Assembly: GCA_025084515.1 (NCBI GenBank)
Contig: JAJAGP010000221.1
Location: forward strand, 496,001-560,000
Source of the DNA: Ancistrus triradiatus
Lineage: Eukaryota; Chordata; Actinopteri; Siluriformes; Loricariidae
Direction of reading: 5' to 3'
Length of the DNA: 64,000 bases
The notes beneath the pieces are model-generated. The model was given only the letters and a program-made list of their open reading frames with translations, was not told the origin of the DNA and searched no databases. Below, one piece after another: positions 38,978-51,229 of the stretch. Both the position numbers and the translations under genes were made by a program. The stretch's first letter is position 1. Each line of letters starts with the position of its first letter.

Positions 38978-39257
38978 CCCAAAGTGGGGGGTCCGCGTTG
39001 CTCTCTGTTGCGTAGCTCGGGGAAAACACGTCGCTAGTCAAATTCAAAAACAGAGAGACGCGTTTCTTTTCTGAAAAGCTGCAGAAAATGGAAGCGTAGA
39101 AATGGAAAAAGGAAAGGTGGGAGCGGTTACTGAAGGACTCCAGATCTGTACTGAAAGTTTGATGAAGAAGATTGTGATTTAAAGGGATTTTTTTTTGGAG
39201 GTAAGATCTCACAACCGAAAGCAGAACAAAAGAATGGCAGTCTGTGGTTCCATCTCT

Positions 39258-39260
<3 letters not shown>

Positions 39261-39350
<90 letters not shown>
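39261..39350. repeat. (CT)n microsatellite
   Basis: About 44 CT units, nearly perfect. The long polypurine-polypyrimidine mirror tract could form a triplex (H-DNA). Confidence 0.95.
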
Positions 39351-40387
39351 CACACTCAAGTCGTGTTTACCTCGAGTGTTGGTTGGATGCATTTGGATGC
39401 ATTCTTGGTCCGCCTGTAGGAAACTCGACAGCAACGCTGTGAATATTTTGTGTAAGAATTAGGACGTAACATGATGAAGTTCATGCACCAAAACACGCAC
39501 TGATTGTAAGTTAGTGAACATTTAGTCGCTCTTTTTCTTGTTTCTTTTATGTCGTGCACTGGTACAAGACGAATCCCTAACTTGTGAAAACTTACTTGAC
39601 TTTGAACGCGTTGGTAAATAAAGAGGTAAAACCAAGACGTGTTTCATGGCTACTGTTTTTCGGTACGTTTATAATTGCTATATATAGCCTAATAATAATC
39701 AATAACTTAGGTTTAGGATAACAATTAAAAAAATCTAAAGCAGGAGCGAAAGTTTTCACCAGTAAAATCATTTCTTAAATATCTGATCTAATGCTACTTG
39801 TTGACACAGAACCGGTCATAAAAATCATAATCCATCCATTTTATATCCCTCTGATCCAAATCTAAAAACTGATAATCGATTTCTACTTTAATCCGATTAA
39901 ATAATGACAACAAACTTCAGCAAATAAAAGTATGTTCTGTAAAATAGTGCTGTAAATGAAGTATATTATTAAAAATGAATTTCTGTTAAGACTTACTTTC
40001 TTTTTTATTTTTTGGCTCTATTTCTAATTTTTATTTTTGCAAATTTTCCAAATTTAACTTGGATTGTATGCTGTCCTTTATTTAAAAAAAAAAAAAGCAA
40101 AAAAAAAAAAGCATGAAACTGGGACGTTTACTTATGTGCAATCCAAAGTGTGTGTTTGTGTGAGTGAATGAGTGAGAGATGGTGGGGGTGGGCGACAGTA
40201 ACCTTTCACCCCGCCATGTCGTGTGTTGCTCCGTGTGTGTGTGTGTGTGCGCGTGCGTGCGTACCCCTACGTTACCCACAAACCTTTGCGTCCCAACCCG
40301 AGCTCGTGCCATAGGCAAATTCCCCTTTTAACCCCTCCCTATGCGCCCCTCCATGCCGCTTCCCGGATTTTTGCAGATGCGCAAAAT

Positions 40388-40388
<1 letters not shown>

Positions 40389-40455
<67 letters not shown>
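40389..40455. repeat. (CA)n microsatellite
   Basis: About 33 CA units, with a TG run 140 bp upstream (40231-40255) and another CA run downstream. Confidence 0.95.
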
Positions 40456-40456
<1 letters not shown>

Positions 40457-40561
40457 ATGTGTTCTTCTGATTTAGAAGTACAGGTATTTTAGGTGTTTGA
40501 AAAAATGTTTGAAAAAAATATAACACACTTACGTTGTTAATGGATTTAATCTTTGTTCGGT

Positions 40562-40563
<2 letters not shown>

Positions 40564-40600
<37 letters not shown>
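40564..40600. repeat. (CA)n microsatellite
   Basis: About 18 CA units. Confidence 0.95.
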
Positions 40601-40604
<4 letters not shown>

Positions 40605-42873
40605 GGTTTTCTGAGTCAGCTTACAATTATAAAACTGTAAGCTGGCACAAACACACGAAATCGTGACTAAATGTACTTTGTTTTTAATTTGATATTTTAA
40701 TGAATCCTGTATCAGCCGCTTTAGGAACCAAACACATTAAGCATTAAAATCCATCAACAGATTCTAGACCCATGATCCAAATGTCCCTCTGAGTCCCAAA
40801 ATGGTCCATGTGTCCCTCACGAATGGAGAGCAAGACATGGGGAATCTGGGGGACAGCAAATAAACAAAGAACAGGTTCATAAACAGACTTTAAAAAACAT
40901 TGGGACCGACTGATCTGAGCTCCAAATGTACAAACACAAAATGGTTTTCATCTCATTTTAAATAATCAACAATAACAACAACAATAAAAAATTAATAACA
41001 ATGTCCTAGTCTGTTGTGGCTCATTATTAATAGCATAAAAACGGTCATCAATAACCTGACTGGTATCAGTACTCCTTTTGGCTGATCCGATTCTGTATTA
41101 TTGGTGTTAAAGAAAAGAAATGAAACAAAAGAAATGTGAAAATGAAAATGTGTACTGTCATGCAGAGGGCTGGATGCCTTATTGAGCAGCTCTAAGCGAT
41201 GGGTTATAATTATAAATAAAAATCGCTGGTTTATGTTTTAGATCCATTTGATTTCCCCAATTAAAAACTAGAAGGAAACTATTTTAATGTTAGTTATCTA
41301 CGTATCTATGGTAGAATACGTGGATACATTTGAAATGACAGCACAGGCTATAATTCGCTACCACACGTCAGTGAATAAATTTTAAAAGCTTAGTCGGTTT
41401 CAAAAAGCATTTCTGTTTTTCTGAAATTAGTCAAACACAAATGCAGATTTTATAATTAAACCACGACAATATATATAAATAGATAGATATCAATAAAATA
41501 TTTCACATAACAATACATTTATCTCAGTTATTATCGCCATGCAATAAAAGCAATCAATTTTCATGCATCTGGAACAGAAAAGTAGAAAGAGTGGAAATAA
41601 AATAGATTTGGTTTACATTACAAATAATTTTTAATTGTATTTTACATTTCTGTCTTCTGTTGTTTCTACGATAAGTATCCCTTTGGTTTGCTGATGCTGG
41701 ATTTAGAAGCTGGATTTTGAGCCCCACTCATAGACCAATGGCGACCCACAACTAAAAGTGTTTTTTTTTCTAGAATTAGGACTAATTTTGTGTTTGTGTT
41801 TGTGCCTATATACTATACTATATACTACCGAGCCTATGATATCAACTTAGGCTAACATTTTTTGCATCCCACCATCCACACACAATACAAAAAATAAATA
41901 CTGTTCATACATCCAAACATAGACGCATCAATGAATCTATTCCCTTCACTGATTGGTTGGTGCAGACTCTGGTCCAATCAGATGTGAGGATACTGCAGGA
42001 TGCATGACAGAGGCGGGATGTAAATAGTCTGGAGCATGTGGCGGCTCAGGGTGAGGAACCTTTCTGTTTCAAATCAAAATGCAACCGAAACAAAGGCAAA
42101 GAAAAAAAAAAACCCTAAGAGAAACAATTTGTTGTTTTGGCGTTTGGAGAAGCTTTTCTGCATGAGATAATCCAGCTCTCGATAAGTATTTATTAAAGCT
42201 TAGAATGAATCGAATGAATATAGATTAAATCAGTTTGCATTAATTAAGAGCACGATTAATAAAGGGAAATATTGATGTTAATTAGAATACGCTGTTATTT
42301 CTAGACGGTTTCCTTATATGTTCCTAACGTTGTGTTAATTTTAACAGACAAATATGATGCAGTTTATCATCTATTAATATTAGTGAAGTAAAAGATAAAT
42401 AATCCTAAACACACGGCTTATATGTAGGAGATAGTACATAAAGTGCTGAGAATGTAAAAATCTTAAGGTATAAACATGTATAACTTTATGTAATTCATAT
42501 AAAACAGTAATTTGTTTTCAGTTTGCAGTATTATAGGACAGTTTATAAGTGAACATTGTCATTTTGCAGAAGCTCTTACTTACAAAACATTAAAACATTT
42601 GCAGGATTCACAAAGATTTATCACCAATCATATCACAAACTGAAGCTCGGGTCTCAGTTTGTCACTAAGGTCAGATATAATAACAAAAATGACGATCTTG
42701 AGTGTAAAATATGTACAAAGATCTGATCCATCGAAAGCTCTGAGGATAGAAGACACGTTATTGTTACTATTGTTTGAAGAGAGATGCAGAAACATCGAGA
42801 TCTGATGTTGATGCTCATGGTAATGGTTGCAAAACCATCTCTTAAGAGTTTGCCAGACAGATTTCGAAGAGTT

Positions 42874-42948
42874 TGCCAGAGGTAGAATTCGAACCTATGG
42901 ACCTTCTGGTCCATAGTCCAGTGCCTTAAAAGCTAGGCTACCACAGAC
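42874..42948 (-). mobile_element. SINE fragment, tRNA-related head only
   Basis: The minus strand reads gtggtagcctagcttttaag and later ggttcgaattct, matching the head of the SINE at 15144. The body and tail are missing. It also shares actggactatgga-type sequence in the anticodon-arm region. Confidence 0.75.
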
Positions 42949-44339
42949 CACAGACATTAATTAAATGACAACAGCATTTTCTTTTTTCTAGGGAAAAAAT
43001 GTGTAAACATTTGCAAAAAAAACGAACAATGTTAGAGTAGTGCACATGGTAGCGGCATCTTATTATTTCAGTTCCAGTTGAGAGCATCAAGTTGTAATGC
43101 TGGAAAACAAAGTTTTTATTTTCTCATAAATGGCCAAACCCTCACTACATCTCCTCTCAGTATCTTTATGCTTTTAGTCACTCAGTGGTCCCAGTTTTTG
43201 AGCTGCAAGTTCTAATGCAGAAAACAAAACATTTTCTGCACTGTATTTGAATGTCGGCTGATGCTGATTATTACAGAATGGCAATAATCGGTCTGATTAA
43301 TCGGTCTGTCTCTAATTAACATTACTTAAAATCCTAGAACTGGACCTGTCTATGGACTTAATCTAACGACGTCTGTGTTGTGATTTACGATATTGGAGTA
43401 AACTGTTTAGACGGTGAAATCTGATGATTATTATTATTATGGCGTGTATAAACAGGTCGCCTGAGTGATTCCATAAATCTGAGCTTTGGTGTTATGTAAT
43501 TATCATGTACATGTTAAATCATTTATGCAGGGCCTGTGTGAGCAGTAACGCTGCATTCACTCTGCACTCCTTATGATTACACTGATGTCTTTCCTTTTTC
43601 TGCCTTAATATGACTGATCCTGACTAAGATAAGGTTTACCCCACCCCAATGAGTCCAGGATCTTCACCCCCACTCCTCCTCCATGGAGGATGAACAAGAT
43701 GCAAGATGTGGCATTACTGATGGAGTATAAGAACCAAGTTCTTACGCTCTCAGACTAAAAATTTAAAGACTAAAAATGTGCAGCAGAGGCATGTTTTTAT
43801 ATTGGGTTTACCTGGGTTTTGTAAAAGGAAAGACCTACACTCTCTATTTCTCCGTTCAGTGATGACGACGTCTTTTGGACCTGCACGTTTTCCTCAAGTA
43901 GAAGTATAAAAGTACATGCCAGTAAATGTACTTAAAGCAAAAAGGTAAAAGTATTTCTGAAGTTTGAGAAACAGGGTGTCTTCTACTGAGGGTAAGAGGT
44001 ACAGATCCATTATTCCGAAGGTACATAATTTAACTACATGAATCATCTGCAAAAAAATCACTACCATCTTTATCTAACCACAGCAACAACAGAATTAAAA
44101 ATTTCAGACATGAGGAACCAAAATGTAAAAATATTTTTGATTTTTTAAATAAATTAATGCTTTTTAAAAATAAATCTTTCTTAATAGACATGGTAATATT
44201 CAGTAATGCAGTAAATCCTGATATTTAACCCAAACAATGAAACACTCTCACTGCATTTTAGTCCAACAAACTGCAGCTTCAATGATGTATTGCACTAGTT
44301 TTTCTTTTAAACTCCACTACACTACTTAATAAAAAAATA

Positions 44340-44881
44340 CACTGCCTGACCCAAAAAAGGTCACCTCTTGGAACACTAAGCAAATAGTTAAATCGTTTGA
44401 AAAAAAGAGCCTCCGTTCAGATAATTACTGCATTGTTGATTATGTTTCAGCTGGCAACAAGTTATTTAACCCTACCAGATGCAGTGAGTAGCTTCTCATT
44501 TGTTAAACAACGATGTCGAAAGTCACATCCTGTGGTCGTTGAAAAGATGTTTCAGATGTTTCAGAACGGTCAAATTGTGAAAGAGTGGTTAAGGGAGCAT
44601 GAGACATCATTTTCACACATGGATTGGCCACCACAGAGTCCAGACCTGAACCCCATTGAGAATCATTGGGATGTGCTGGAGAAGACTTTGTGCAGTGGTC
44701 CAAATCTCCCATCATCAATACAAGATCTTGGGGAAAGATTAACGCAACACTGGACAGAAGTAAATGTTGTGACACTGCAGAAGCTTGTGGAAACGATGCC
44801 ACAGCGAATGCGTGGCGTAATCAAAGCTAAAGACGGTTCAATGAAATATTAGAGTGTGTGACCTTTTTTTTTGGCAAGGTA
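44340..44881 (+). mobile_element. Internally deleted Tc1-type transposon with transposase C-terminal remnant
   Basis: The termini are cactgcctgacccaaaaaag and, at the right, tgaccttttttttggcaagg. They are inverse copies with mismatches, with TA just left of the element. An open frame at 44397-44852 (151 codons) contains DWPPQSPDLNPIENHW, which includes the third-acid region of the Tc1/mariner DDE domain, and then the usual C-terminal part ending RMRGVIKAK. The DNA-binding half and the first two catalytic aspartates are missing, so it cannot act as a transposase. Confidence 0.85.
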
Positions 44882-44912
44882 CGTAAGCAAGACTTTTAAA
44901 TTTAGATATGTA

Positions 44913-46182
44913 TAGTGGGGCAAAAAAGTATTTAGTCAGCCACTAATTGTGCAAGTTCTCCAACTCAGTAAAATGAGAGAAGTCTGCAATTTTCATCATA
45001 GGTACACTTCAACTATGAGAGACAAAATGAGAAAAAAAATCCAGGAAATCACATTGTAGGATTTTTAAAGAATTTAATTGTAAATTATGGCGGAAAATAA
45101 GTATTTGGTCAATAAATTTGGTTCAACTCAACACTTTGTAACATAACCTTTGTTGGCAATGACAGAGGTCAAACGTTTCCTATAAGTCTTCACCAGGTTT
45201 GCACACACTGTAGCTGGAATTTTGGCCCATTCCTCCATGCAGATCTCCTCTAGAGCAGTGATGTTTTGGGGCAGAATGGACTTTTTGTTGCCCAAGCGGT
45301 GTGTTTGGGATCATTGTCATGCTGGAAGACCCAGCCATGTTCCATCTTCAATGCTGTCACTGATGGAAGGAGGTTTTGGCTTAAAATCTCACAATACATG
45401 GCCCCCGTTCATTCTTCCCTTAACAACACGGATCATTCCGTCCTGTCCCCTTATGCAGAAGCAACAGCTCCAAAGCATGATGTTTTCCACCCCATGCTTT
45501 TCCCAGTAGGCATTGTGTTCTTGGGATGCAACTCAGCATTCTTCTTTCTCCAGTTGAGTTTTTACCAAAAAGTTTCAGCAAGTTAAGCAGGGGGACACGC
45601 CTGGCACTGCATGATCTGAGTCCCTCTCGGCGTAGTGTGTTACTGATGGTAGCCTTGTTACTTTGGTCCCAGCTCTCTGCAGGTCATTCATCAGGTCCCT
45701 CTATGTAGTTCTGGGATTTTTGCTCACCGTTCTCATGATTATTTTGACCCCACGAGATGAGATCTTGAGTGGAACCCCAGATCATGGGAGATTATCAATG
45801 GTCTTGTATGTCTTACAATTGCTTCCACAGTTGATTTATTCACACCAACCTGCTTGCCTATTGTAGATTCACTCTTCCCAGCCTGGTGCAGGTCTACAAT
45901 TTTCTTCCTGGTGTCCTTCAACAGATCTTTGTTCTTGGCCATGGTTGAGTTTGGAGTCTGACTGTTTGAGGCTGTGGACAGGTGTCTTTTATACAGATAA
46001 CGAGGTCAAACAGGTGCCATTAATACAGGACAGAAGAGCTTCTTAAAGAAGTAGTTACAGGTCTGTGAGAGCCAGAAATGTTGCTTGTTTGTGGGTGACC
46101 GATTACTTATTTTCCACCATGATTTACAATTAAATTCTTTAAAATTACAGACCTCTCTCATCTTTACTTTTTTGCCCCACTG
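44913..46182 (-). mobile_element. Degraded Tc1-type transposon, copy 1
   Basis: The termini tagtggggcaaaaaagtatt and cttttttgccccactg are inverse copies. Transposase lies on the minus strand: an N-terminal part MAKNKDLLKDTRKKIVDLHQ (start at 45942) has the helix-turn-helix region, and downstream parts are in several frames. At 1270 bp it is shorter than the related 1626-bp copy at 57363-58988, so it has internal deletions. It lies inside an older repeat. Confidence 0.88.
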
Positions 46183-46959
46183 TGTATATATATATATATA
46201 TATGGATAATGCATTATGCTGAAATTGAAAAAGGGTTAGAAAGACTTTGTAAGTTTGTAACGTGTGGGCAGAAAGCATAGATGGATGATATAAATTCCTG
46301 TGGAGTCGTACCTGCTCCATCAAACTCATGTCATTAGGCGCCTGAATAGAATTTACTAAATTAAAAACTTAAATAAATCGGTATATAAAACAGATACATA
46401 AATAGATTAATAAAATCTAAAATAACGAGGCTGTTTTGCAAACATAATGAATAAAAAGTACAGATTTTACTTTTTTTTATATGTAGTAGGTAAAAGTAAA
46501 ATGTATTAAGTTACAGAAATAATCAAGTAAAATACAGATGCATCCTTTGCATCCAATCAAAAAAAAATCTCAGCTTTCCAAATTCAGACGTAAAACAAAA
46601 CTAGACTGGTAATGCCAAGGTGAACTACAGTACGTATGTTAATGTAGAAGTGTTTTGTAGGATAATTTAATAAACCGAAAAACAAATATCATCACATCAC
46701 ATTACAAATATCATCATATCATCACCTTTTGCCTCATCTACATGAGTGTGTTGTGTGTTAAAGTAAAAATACGACCGATATTGAAACTGTGTCATGAAGG
46801 GAAACCTTATACTGATAATTTCCCCATAGTTTTGGTCTAATACTCCATAACAAAGCTAACACAATGTAACATATACGTTAATACTTTAATATCAGTTATT
46901 ATTCACACGAGCTCCTGCAAACCAGGTGCTGGAAACGTTCCAGCAACTCCAACTGTTTA

Positions 46960-47335
46960 CCCAAACTACCTGAGGTGTGTGGATTCCTGCTGTTTATGGC
47001 GAGTTCTGATCCCACCATCTGCATGTCACAGTGGAAATCAGGACTCATTAGACAACGCCACGTTTTTCCGATCTGTAGCTGTAGGGCGTGCCCGTTGTCG
47101 CCTCACATCGACGGGTCTTACATTAGAAGAAACTCAGCGTGGTGATCAGCTTACGTAGCCCATCTGCTTCAAGACTCACCCTGCCATTAAAAAGTTGTGT
47201 CTGCTCACTGCAAGGTTATTTTTGTACTGATGTGTTTAACTCGTGTGTCGGTCGTGAGAGAATCCCAGGAGATCAGCAGTTTGTGAAATTCTCAAAACAC
47301 TTGAACCGTCAACCTTCACAGGTGTGAGGAACACG
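46960..47335 (-). mobile_element. Tc1/mariner transposase fragment (second family)
   Basis: Stretches such as gcgagttctgatcccaccat, ggaaatcaggactcattaga and cccaggagatcagcagttt resemble, on the minus strand, the coding region of a widespread fish Tc1-type transposon. No termini remain and frames are broken. Identification is from memory of the family. Confidence 0.55.
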
Positions 47336-47457
47336 CTGGCTTCTTCTAATCGTATGCATAATTGGTCAGGATTTTGACTGGAACAAAATGCAGATTTAAA
47401 AAAAACATATTGCTCTTTACATTTCCTTTTACTTTCGTTTCATTTCACGTTATTTTT

Positions 47458-47745
47458 ATTGGTCCTTTCCATCTTTGGGCCAGCGTGCATTTCTTCCTAA
47501 AAAAGATCTGGCATACAATCCCCTTTTCCACTGTGGATGGTCCATCCCAGATGCCTCCGAGCCCAGAGAAGTCAACACTGCTTCTGGACATGGTTATAAT
47601 TTTTTTTAGCACAGTAACGTTTTAAGTTGCATTTGTGAATGTAACTCTGTATTGTAGTGCTTGATAAAGGTTTGATTAAGTAATCCCTGTTCCATGTGGT
47701 TCTATCAGCTACTGATGAATGACGATTTGTGATGCAGATAACTCA
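47458..47745 (-). mobile_element. Tc1/mariner transposase fragment (third family), piece 1
   Basis: Homologous to 50458-50705 in the same orientation (catcccagatgcctccgagc, tagcacagtaacgttttaag, gtaatccctgttccatgtgg). It overlaps in inverse orientation with the coding part of the copy at 48311-48960. It is coding-strand minus and broken by stops. Confidence 0.75.
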
Positions 47746-48310
47746 TAAAAAGAGAGTGTCTCACACTACAGATAAAATGGGAAAATAAATAATAGTTTGC
47801 ACATTTTGCATTTGCTTTTTATTCAGGTTATGTAGAGCTCAGCAGTCCAGGTTCAGTCCCCAATGCAGTGGCTTAAAGAAATCCTCCTGCGCTCACCATT
47901 GTTTACTTTGTCGTTTACTGAAAAACGCAGTACATTTGTTGAGCTACGTGTCTGTAGATGCATGATTTGGGAGAACAGCAGTACAGAGGTACAGCAACTT
48001 TACTGCGTCTTGGCTTATAATTTGTAGAACAAAAATAATGACTACTATTACTTCCCCTGCAATAACAGGGTTAGTACATTATGTACACAGGTTGTGCATC
48101 AACCCAGACTCGAAAAAATTGCCGGGTTCAAAACGGCCCACGCATCTGAAGAGCTTCAGAACACATGCTGGTTTAATCAAAGCCTGCAGAGCTGCAAGCA
48201 AAAACGATTCGGGACCTTGATTATTGTTATGCGGATGTGTCTTAAAGGTTACTGAAATGACACACAAATATCTGCTTCATACGACTTTAGCACAATTTGA
48301 TTAATATCAA

Positions 48311-48960
48311 TGACAACCCCAAATCAGAAAAACCCAATATTTCATGTTTTTTTTTCTGATTAATAAACATCCATTCCTGCATTTCAGGCCTGCAACACAT
48401 CCCAAAATAGTTACTGAGGCAATTTGGAGCTAATAATGAGATAAAAAAAATAAATAAATAAATAATGATGTGATTTAAATAATGACAGGTGATTATAATA
48501 ATGATTTGGTCCAAAGCAGTATCCAAGAAAGGCTCATTCTTTGAGGAGTAAAGATGATCAGAGGATTTCCAATTGATCAACAATTGTGTAAGAAAGTGAT
48601 TGATATGTTTAAAAACAATGTTCCTCAAAGAAAGATTGGAAGGTATTTATATATTTCTCCCTCTACAGTACATAATATCATTAAACGATTCAAGGAATCT
48701 GGAGGAATTTCATATAAAGCCTAAACTGAGGAGGGGTGATCTCCGATCCCTCATACGGCACTCCATCAAGAGCTGTCATTCATCAATAGCTGATAGAACC
48801 ACGTGGACAAGGGATTACTTTATCAAACCTTTATCAAGCACTAAAATACAGAGCTGCATTCACAAATGCCACTTAAAACGTTACTATGCTAAAAAATAAG
48901 CCTTATGTTATAACCATGTCCAAAAGCGGCGTCCACTTCTCCGGGCTTTCTCGTTCTCTG
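48311..48960 (+). mobile_element. Tc1/mariner-type element (third family), 5' part
   Basis: The left end has acaaccccaaatcagaaaaa. Further on, atgtttaaaaacaatgttcc begins the helix-turn-helix region (MFKNNVPQRKIG), and ataatatcattaaacgattc continues it. The sequence is recognisable to cgtccacttctccgggcttt and then stops. The catalytic domain is absent. Confidence 0.75.
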
Positions 48961-49892
48961 GGGAAAGAGTGATTAACATAAAGCAAAGAATGCCACAGGG
49001 GGATTAAAAATTAAACCTTTAATACTGATTGAACAGCTTCAGAATACAGGAAACAACAGATGCAAATTGTCCAATTTTAAACAACAATCTTAATTCGAAA
49101 CTAAAGTGGCTTAAATTAAAGCTTAAAAATGAAAACAGTAGAGTTTATACTTTTTATGGGCAACGTGCTTTCATTTGAATAAAGATAAAGGTTAATACTG
49201 CAGAAATCATGACCCAAAATGACTCAGGATTTCACCGGCTCTACAACCCCAGCAAACGCCATCTCTCTCTCTTTTTGTCTCCCAGGAAGATGGGGGATGA
49301 TGAAATTGCCTTTTTACTGCCATAATGACGGACAATTTTTGTGTCTGCCACTGCACGGGAACAGGAAAAGACGGCAGTGGTGCCCCTTTTATTTAATTTA
49401 GGAATTTCTTTTGTCTGAGGCACTCAAATACAGAATCCCTGAGAAGACAAGTGACTGTGTAATATGCATTAGTAATGACCTCGATCCCGGAGGTCCTGCT
49501 TCCTACAGAATTCATTTCCAGTCCAAATCCCACAGAGCTGATCCGGTTAATCGTGTAGACCGATAATCTGGAGCAGGTGTGCTGGATTAGGGCTAGACAA
49601 AGGTATAATATCACAAGGAGCAGGGTTAGTAATTACTGGTTTAAATAAACTGACCTGCTATTAAATAGGTGTGTGGGATTCACGCTGAGATCATGCAGTC
49701 TAGTGATAATATTAACTCTTATATCATTGTGCAAAAGTTATTTAATGAACTGAAATAAAATATGGATTTATAAGCAGAAAAACTGTCTGCAAAAACTGAT
49801 TTTAGAATGTAAAATAAATGGTGGATAGATGATTAGTTTCAAACCAAACATTCATTCAATAGAACAAAACCCACCAGACTGAATTACTTTGT

Positions 49893-50113
49893 ATGGCCAA
49901 AAGTATGTAGACACTTCCTAATAATTGATCTGTTACTCTCGGCAGAAAACCTTAAAGCTTTCTAATCAATCAAACATTCTGCTCTGCCCTCCTAAAACTG
50001 CATGAAGTGGTTTTCCCTGACCTCACAGTCACGTTCCAAAATCTAGTGGAAAGCTACTCCAACTAAACACGTTTTTGCATGTAAACGTTGGGTGTCCACA
50101 AACTTTTGGCCAT
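49893..50113. mobile_element. Short MITE
   Basis: The left end atggccaaaagtatgtagac and right end gtccacaaacttttggccat are inverse copies with few mismatches, 221 bp apart. No coding content. The TA flank is kept only on the left. Confidence 0.8.
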
Positions 50114-50189
50114 TCAATGAATCAGTACAAAACTTACACTTAGTCAACACATTTTAATAAAAAACTCATTAAGCAATAATAATAAATAA

Positions 50190-50400
50190 GCTCCTGCAAC
50201 GTCGGTTGGGTTTAGAGAGAAATAATTTCACTCTCCCGTCCATTTACGGCAAATCCGAACAATTAGGTGAGGCACGCTAACATTGCTAATGAGTGCTAAT
50301 GAGTTGCCAGCAGTTAGCATGATTCCATTTGGCTTGTGCCAATTAGTGCTATGATTACTTAAGGAGTGCACATGAAGTCATTTTCAAAGCGTTTACTACA
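50190..50400. promoter_or_regulatory. Candidate conserved non-coding element upstream of mllt10
   Basis: The block is not simple sequence and is not repeated elsewhere in the window. It has several homeodomain cores (aacaattagg, gctaatgagtgctaatgag, ccaattagtg). Conservation itself cannot be seen here. Confidence 0.3.
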
Positions 50401-50457
50401 TTATTGTACAAACTTATCATTATATACAGATTCTTTGCGTATATATGAGCATTTTCA

Positions 50458-50880
50458 GCACACACCATCCAGTTCTTCCATAAAAGATCTGTTATACTGA
50501 TTGGACTGAGCACACCCGGTTCCACTGTGTGATGGTTCATCCCAGATGCTTCCGAGCCTAGAGAAGTCGATGTCGCTTCATAAGGCTTCTTTTTTAGCAC
50601 AGTAACATTTTAAGTGGTATTTGTAAATGTAACTCTGTATTGTAGTGCTTGCTAACGGTTTGATAAAGTAATCCCTGTTCCATGTGGTTCTATCAGCTAT
50701 TGATGAATGATGGTTCTTGATGCAGTGCTGTCTGAGGGATCGGAGATCACCCCTCTTCAGTTTAGGCTTTTTAGGAAACTAATCCAGATTCCTTGAATCG
50801 TTTAATGATATTATGCACAGTTAAGAGAGAAATATATAAATCCCTTCCAATCTGTATTGTAATGGATATATGTAATTAAA
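50458..50880 (-). mobile_element. Tc1/mariner transposase fragment (third family), piece 2
   Basis: It is the inverse of part of 48311-48960 (aatcgtttaatgatattatg, ggatcggagatcacccctc) and parallel to 47458-47745. Comparing the copies shows a gap near taggctttttaggaaacta. Confidence 0.78.
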
Positions 50881-51099
50881 TAAAAGTGCAATGAAATTTA
50901 AGGAACACTGCTAAGGCCACCACTGCTGAGACCCAGGGTCGAGCCCTGGCAGTGCCTTCTGGATGGGTAGGGCATTGTGGGGGATAAAACGGGCTGTTTA
51001 CAGGGATTGGTGCAGCAGTGACCCATACCCAGTTCTGTTTAATGTTTGGCTATCAAAATTCAGTGTTAATTAAATGAAAAGTTCTGAAAAGGAAATTGG

Positions 51100-51104
<5 letters not shown>

Positions 51105-51144
<40 letters not shown>

Positions 51145-51174
51145 CATACATACATACATACATACATACATACA
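51105..51174. repeat. (TA)n(CATA)n compound microsatellite
   Basis: About 18 TA units are followed by about 8 CATA units. Confidence 0.95.
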
Positions 51175-51229
51175 CCTGGGTATTTTATTAGTTATCTGAA
51201 TTCAAATCAAACAGGATCAGAGCATTAAT

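Larger units (their letters stand above)
34500..43890. other. Microsatellite-dense intergenic region
   Basis: No credible coding exon. It holds about fifteen simple repeats, one copy of a shared interspersed repeat (36715-36905), and non-repetitive TAAT-rich stretches at about 36300-36410, 38460-38620 and 43430-43640. Stretches such as 40650-42550 show no recognised feature beyond general AT richness. Confidence 0.6.
43895..46535. repeat. Old interspersed repeat, copy B, split by two Tc1-type elements
   Basis: Left blocks (43895-44339) match 14820-15480 in order. The right end (agttacagaaataatcaagt at about 46510) matches copy A near 15655. Between them lie two unrelated Tc1-type elements at 44340-44881 and 44913-46182, so this copy is older than both. 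Confidence 0.75.
46540..51200. other. Intergenic region of transposon fragments upstream of mllt10
   Basis: Four Tc1/mariner-related fragments, one MITE, a TA/CATA microsatellite and a TAAT-rich block (50190-50400). The stretches 47900-48290, 48970-49880 and 50890-51100 hold nothing I recognise, apart from a possible tRNA-like scrap near 50950. Confidence 0.6.

Noticed and set aside
38910..39434. 174-codon minus-strand frame with Glu/Arg and Val/Cys runs
   Set aside because: It is a translation of the CT and CA microsatellites and their junctions.
50930..51000. tRNA-like B-box (cagggtcgagccctgg) suggesting a SINE
   Set aside because: No matching A box at the right distance and no tail.
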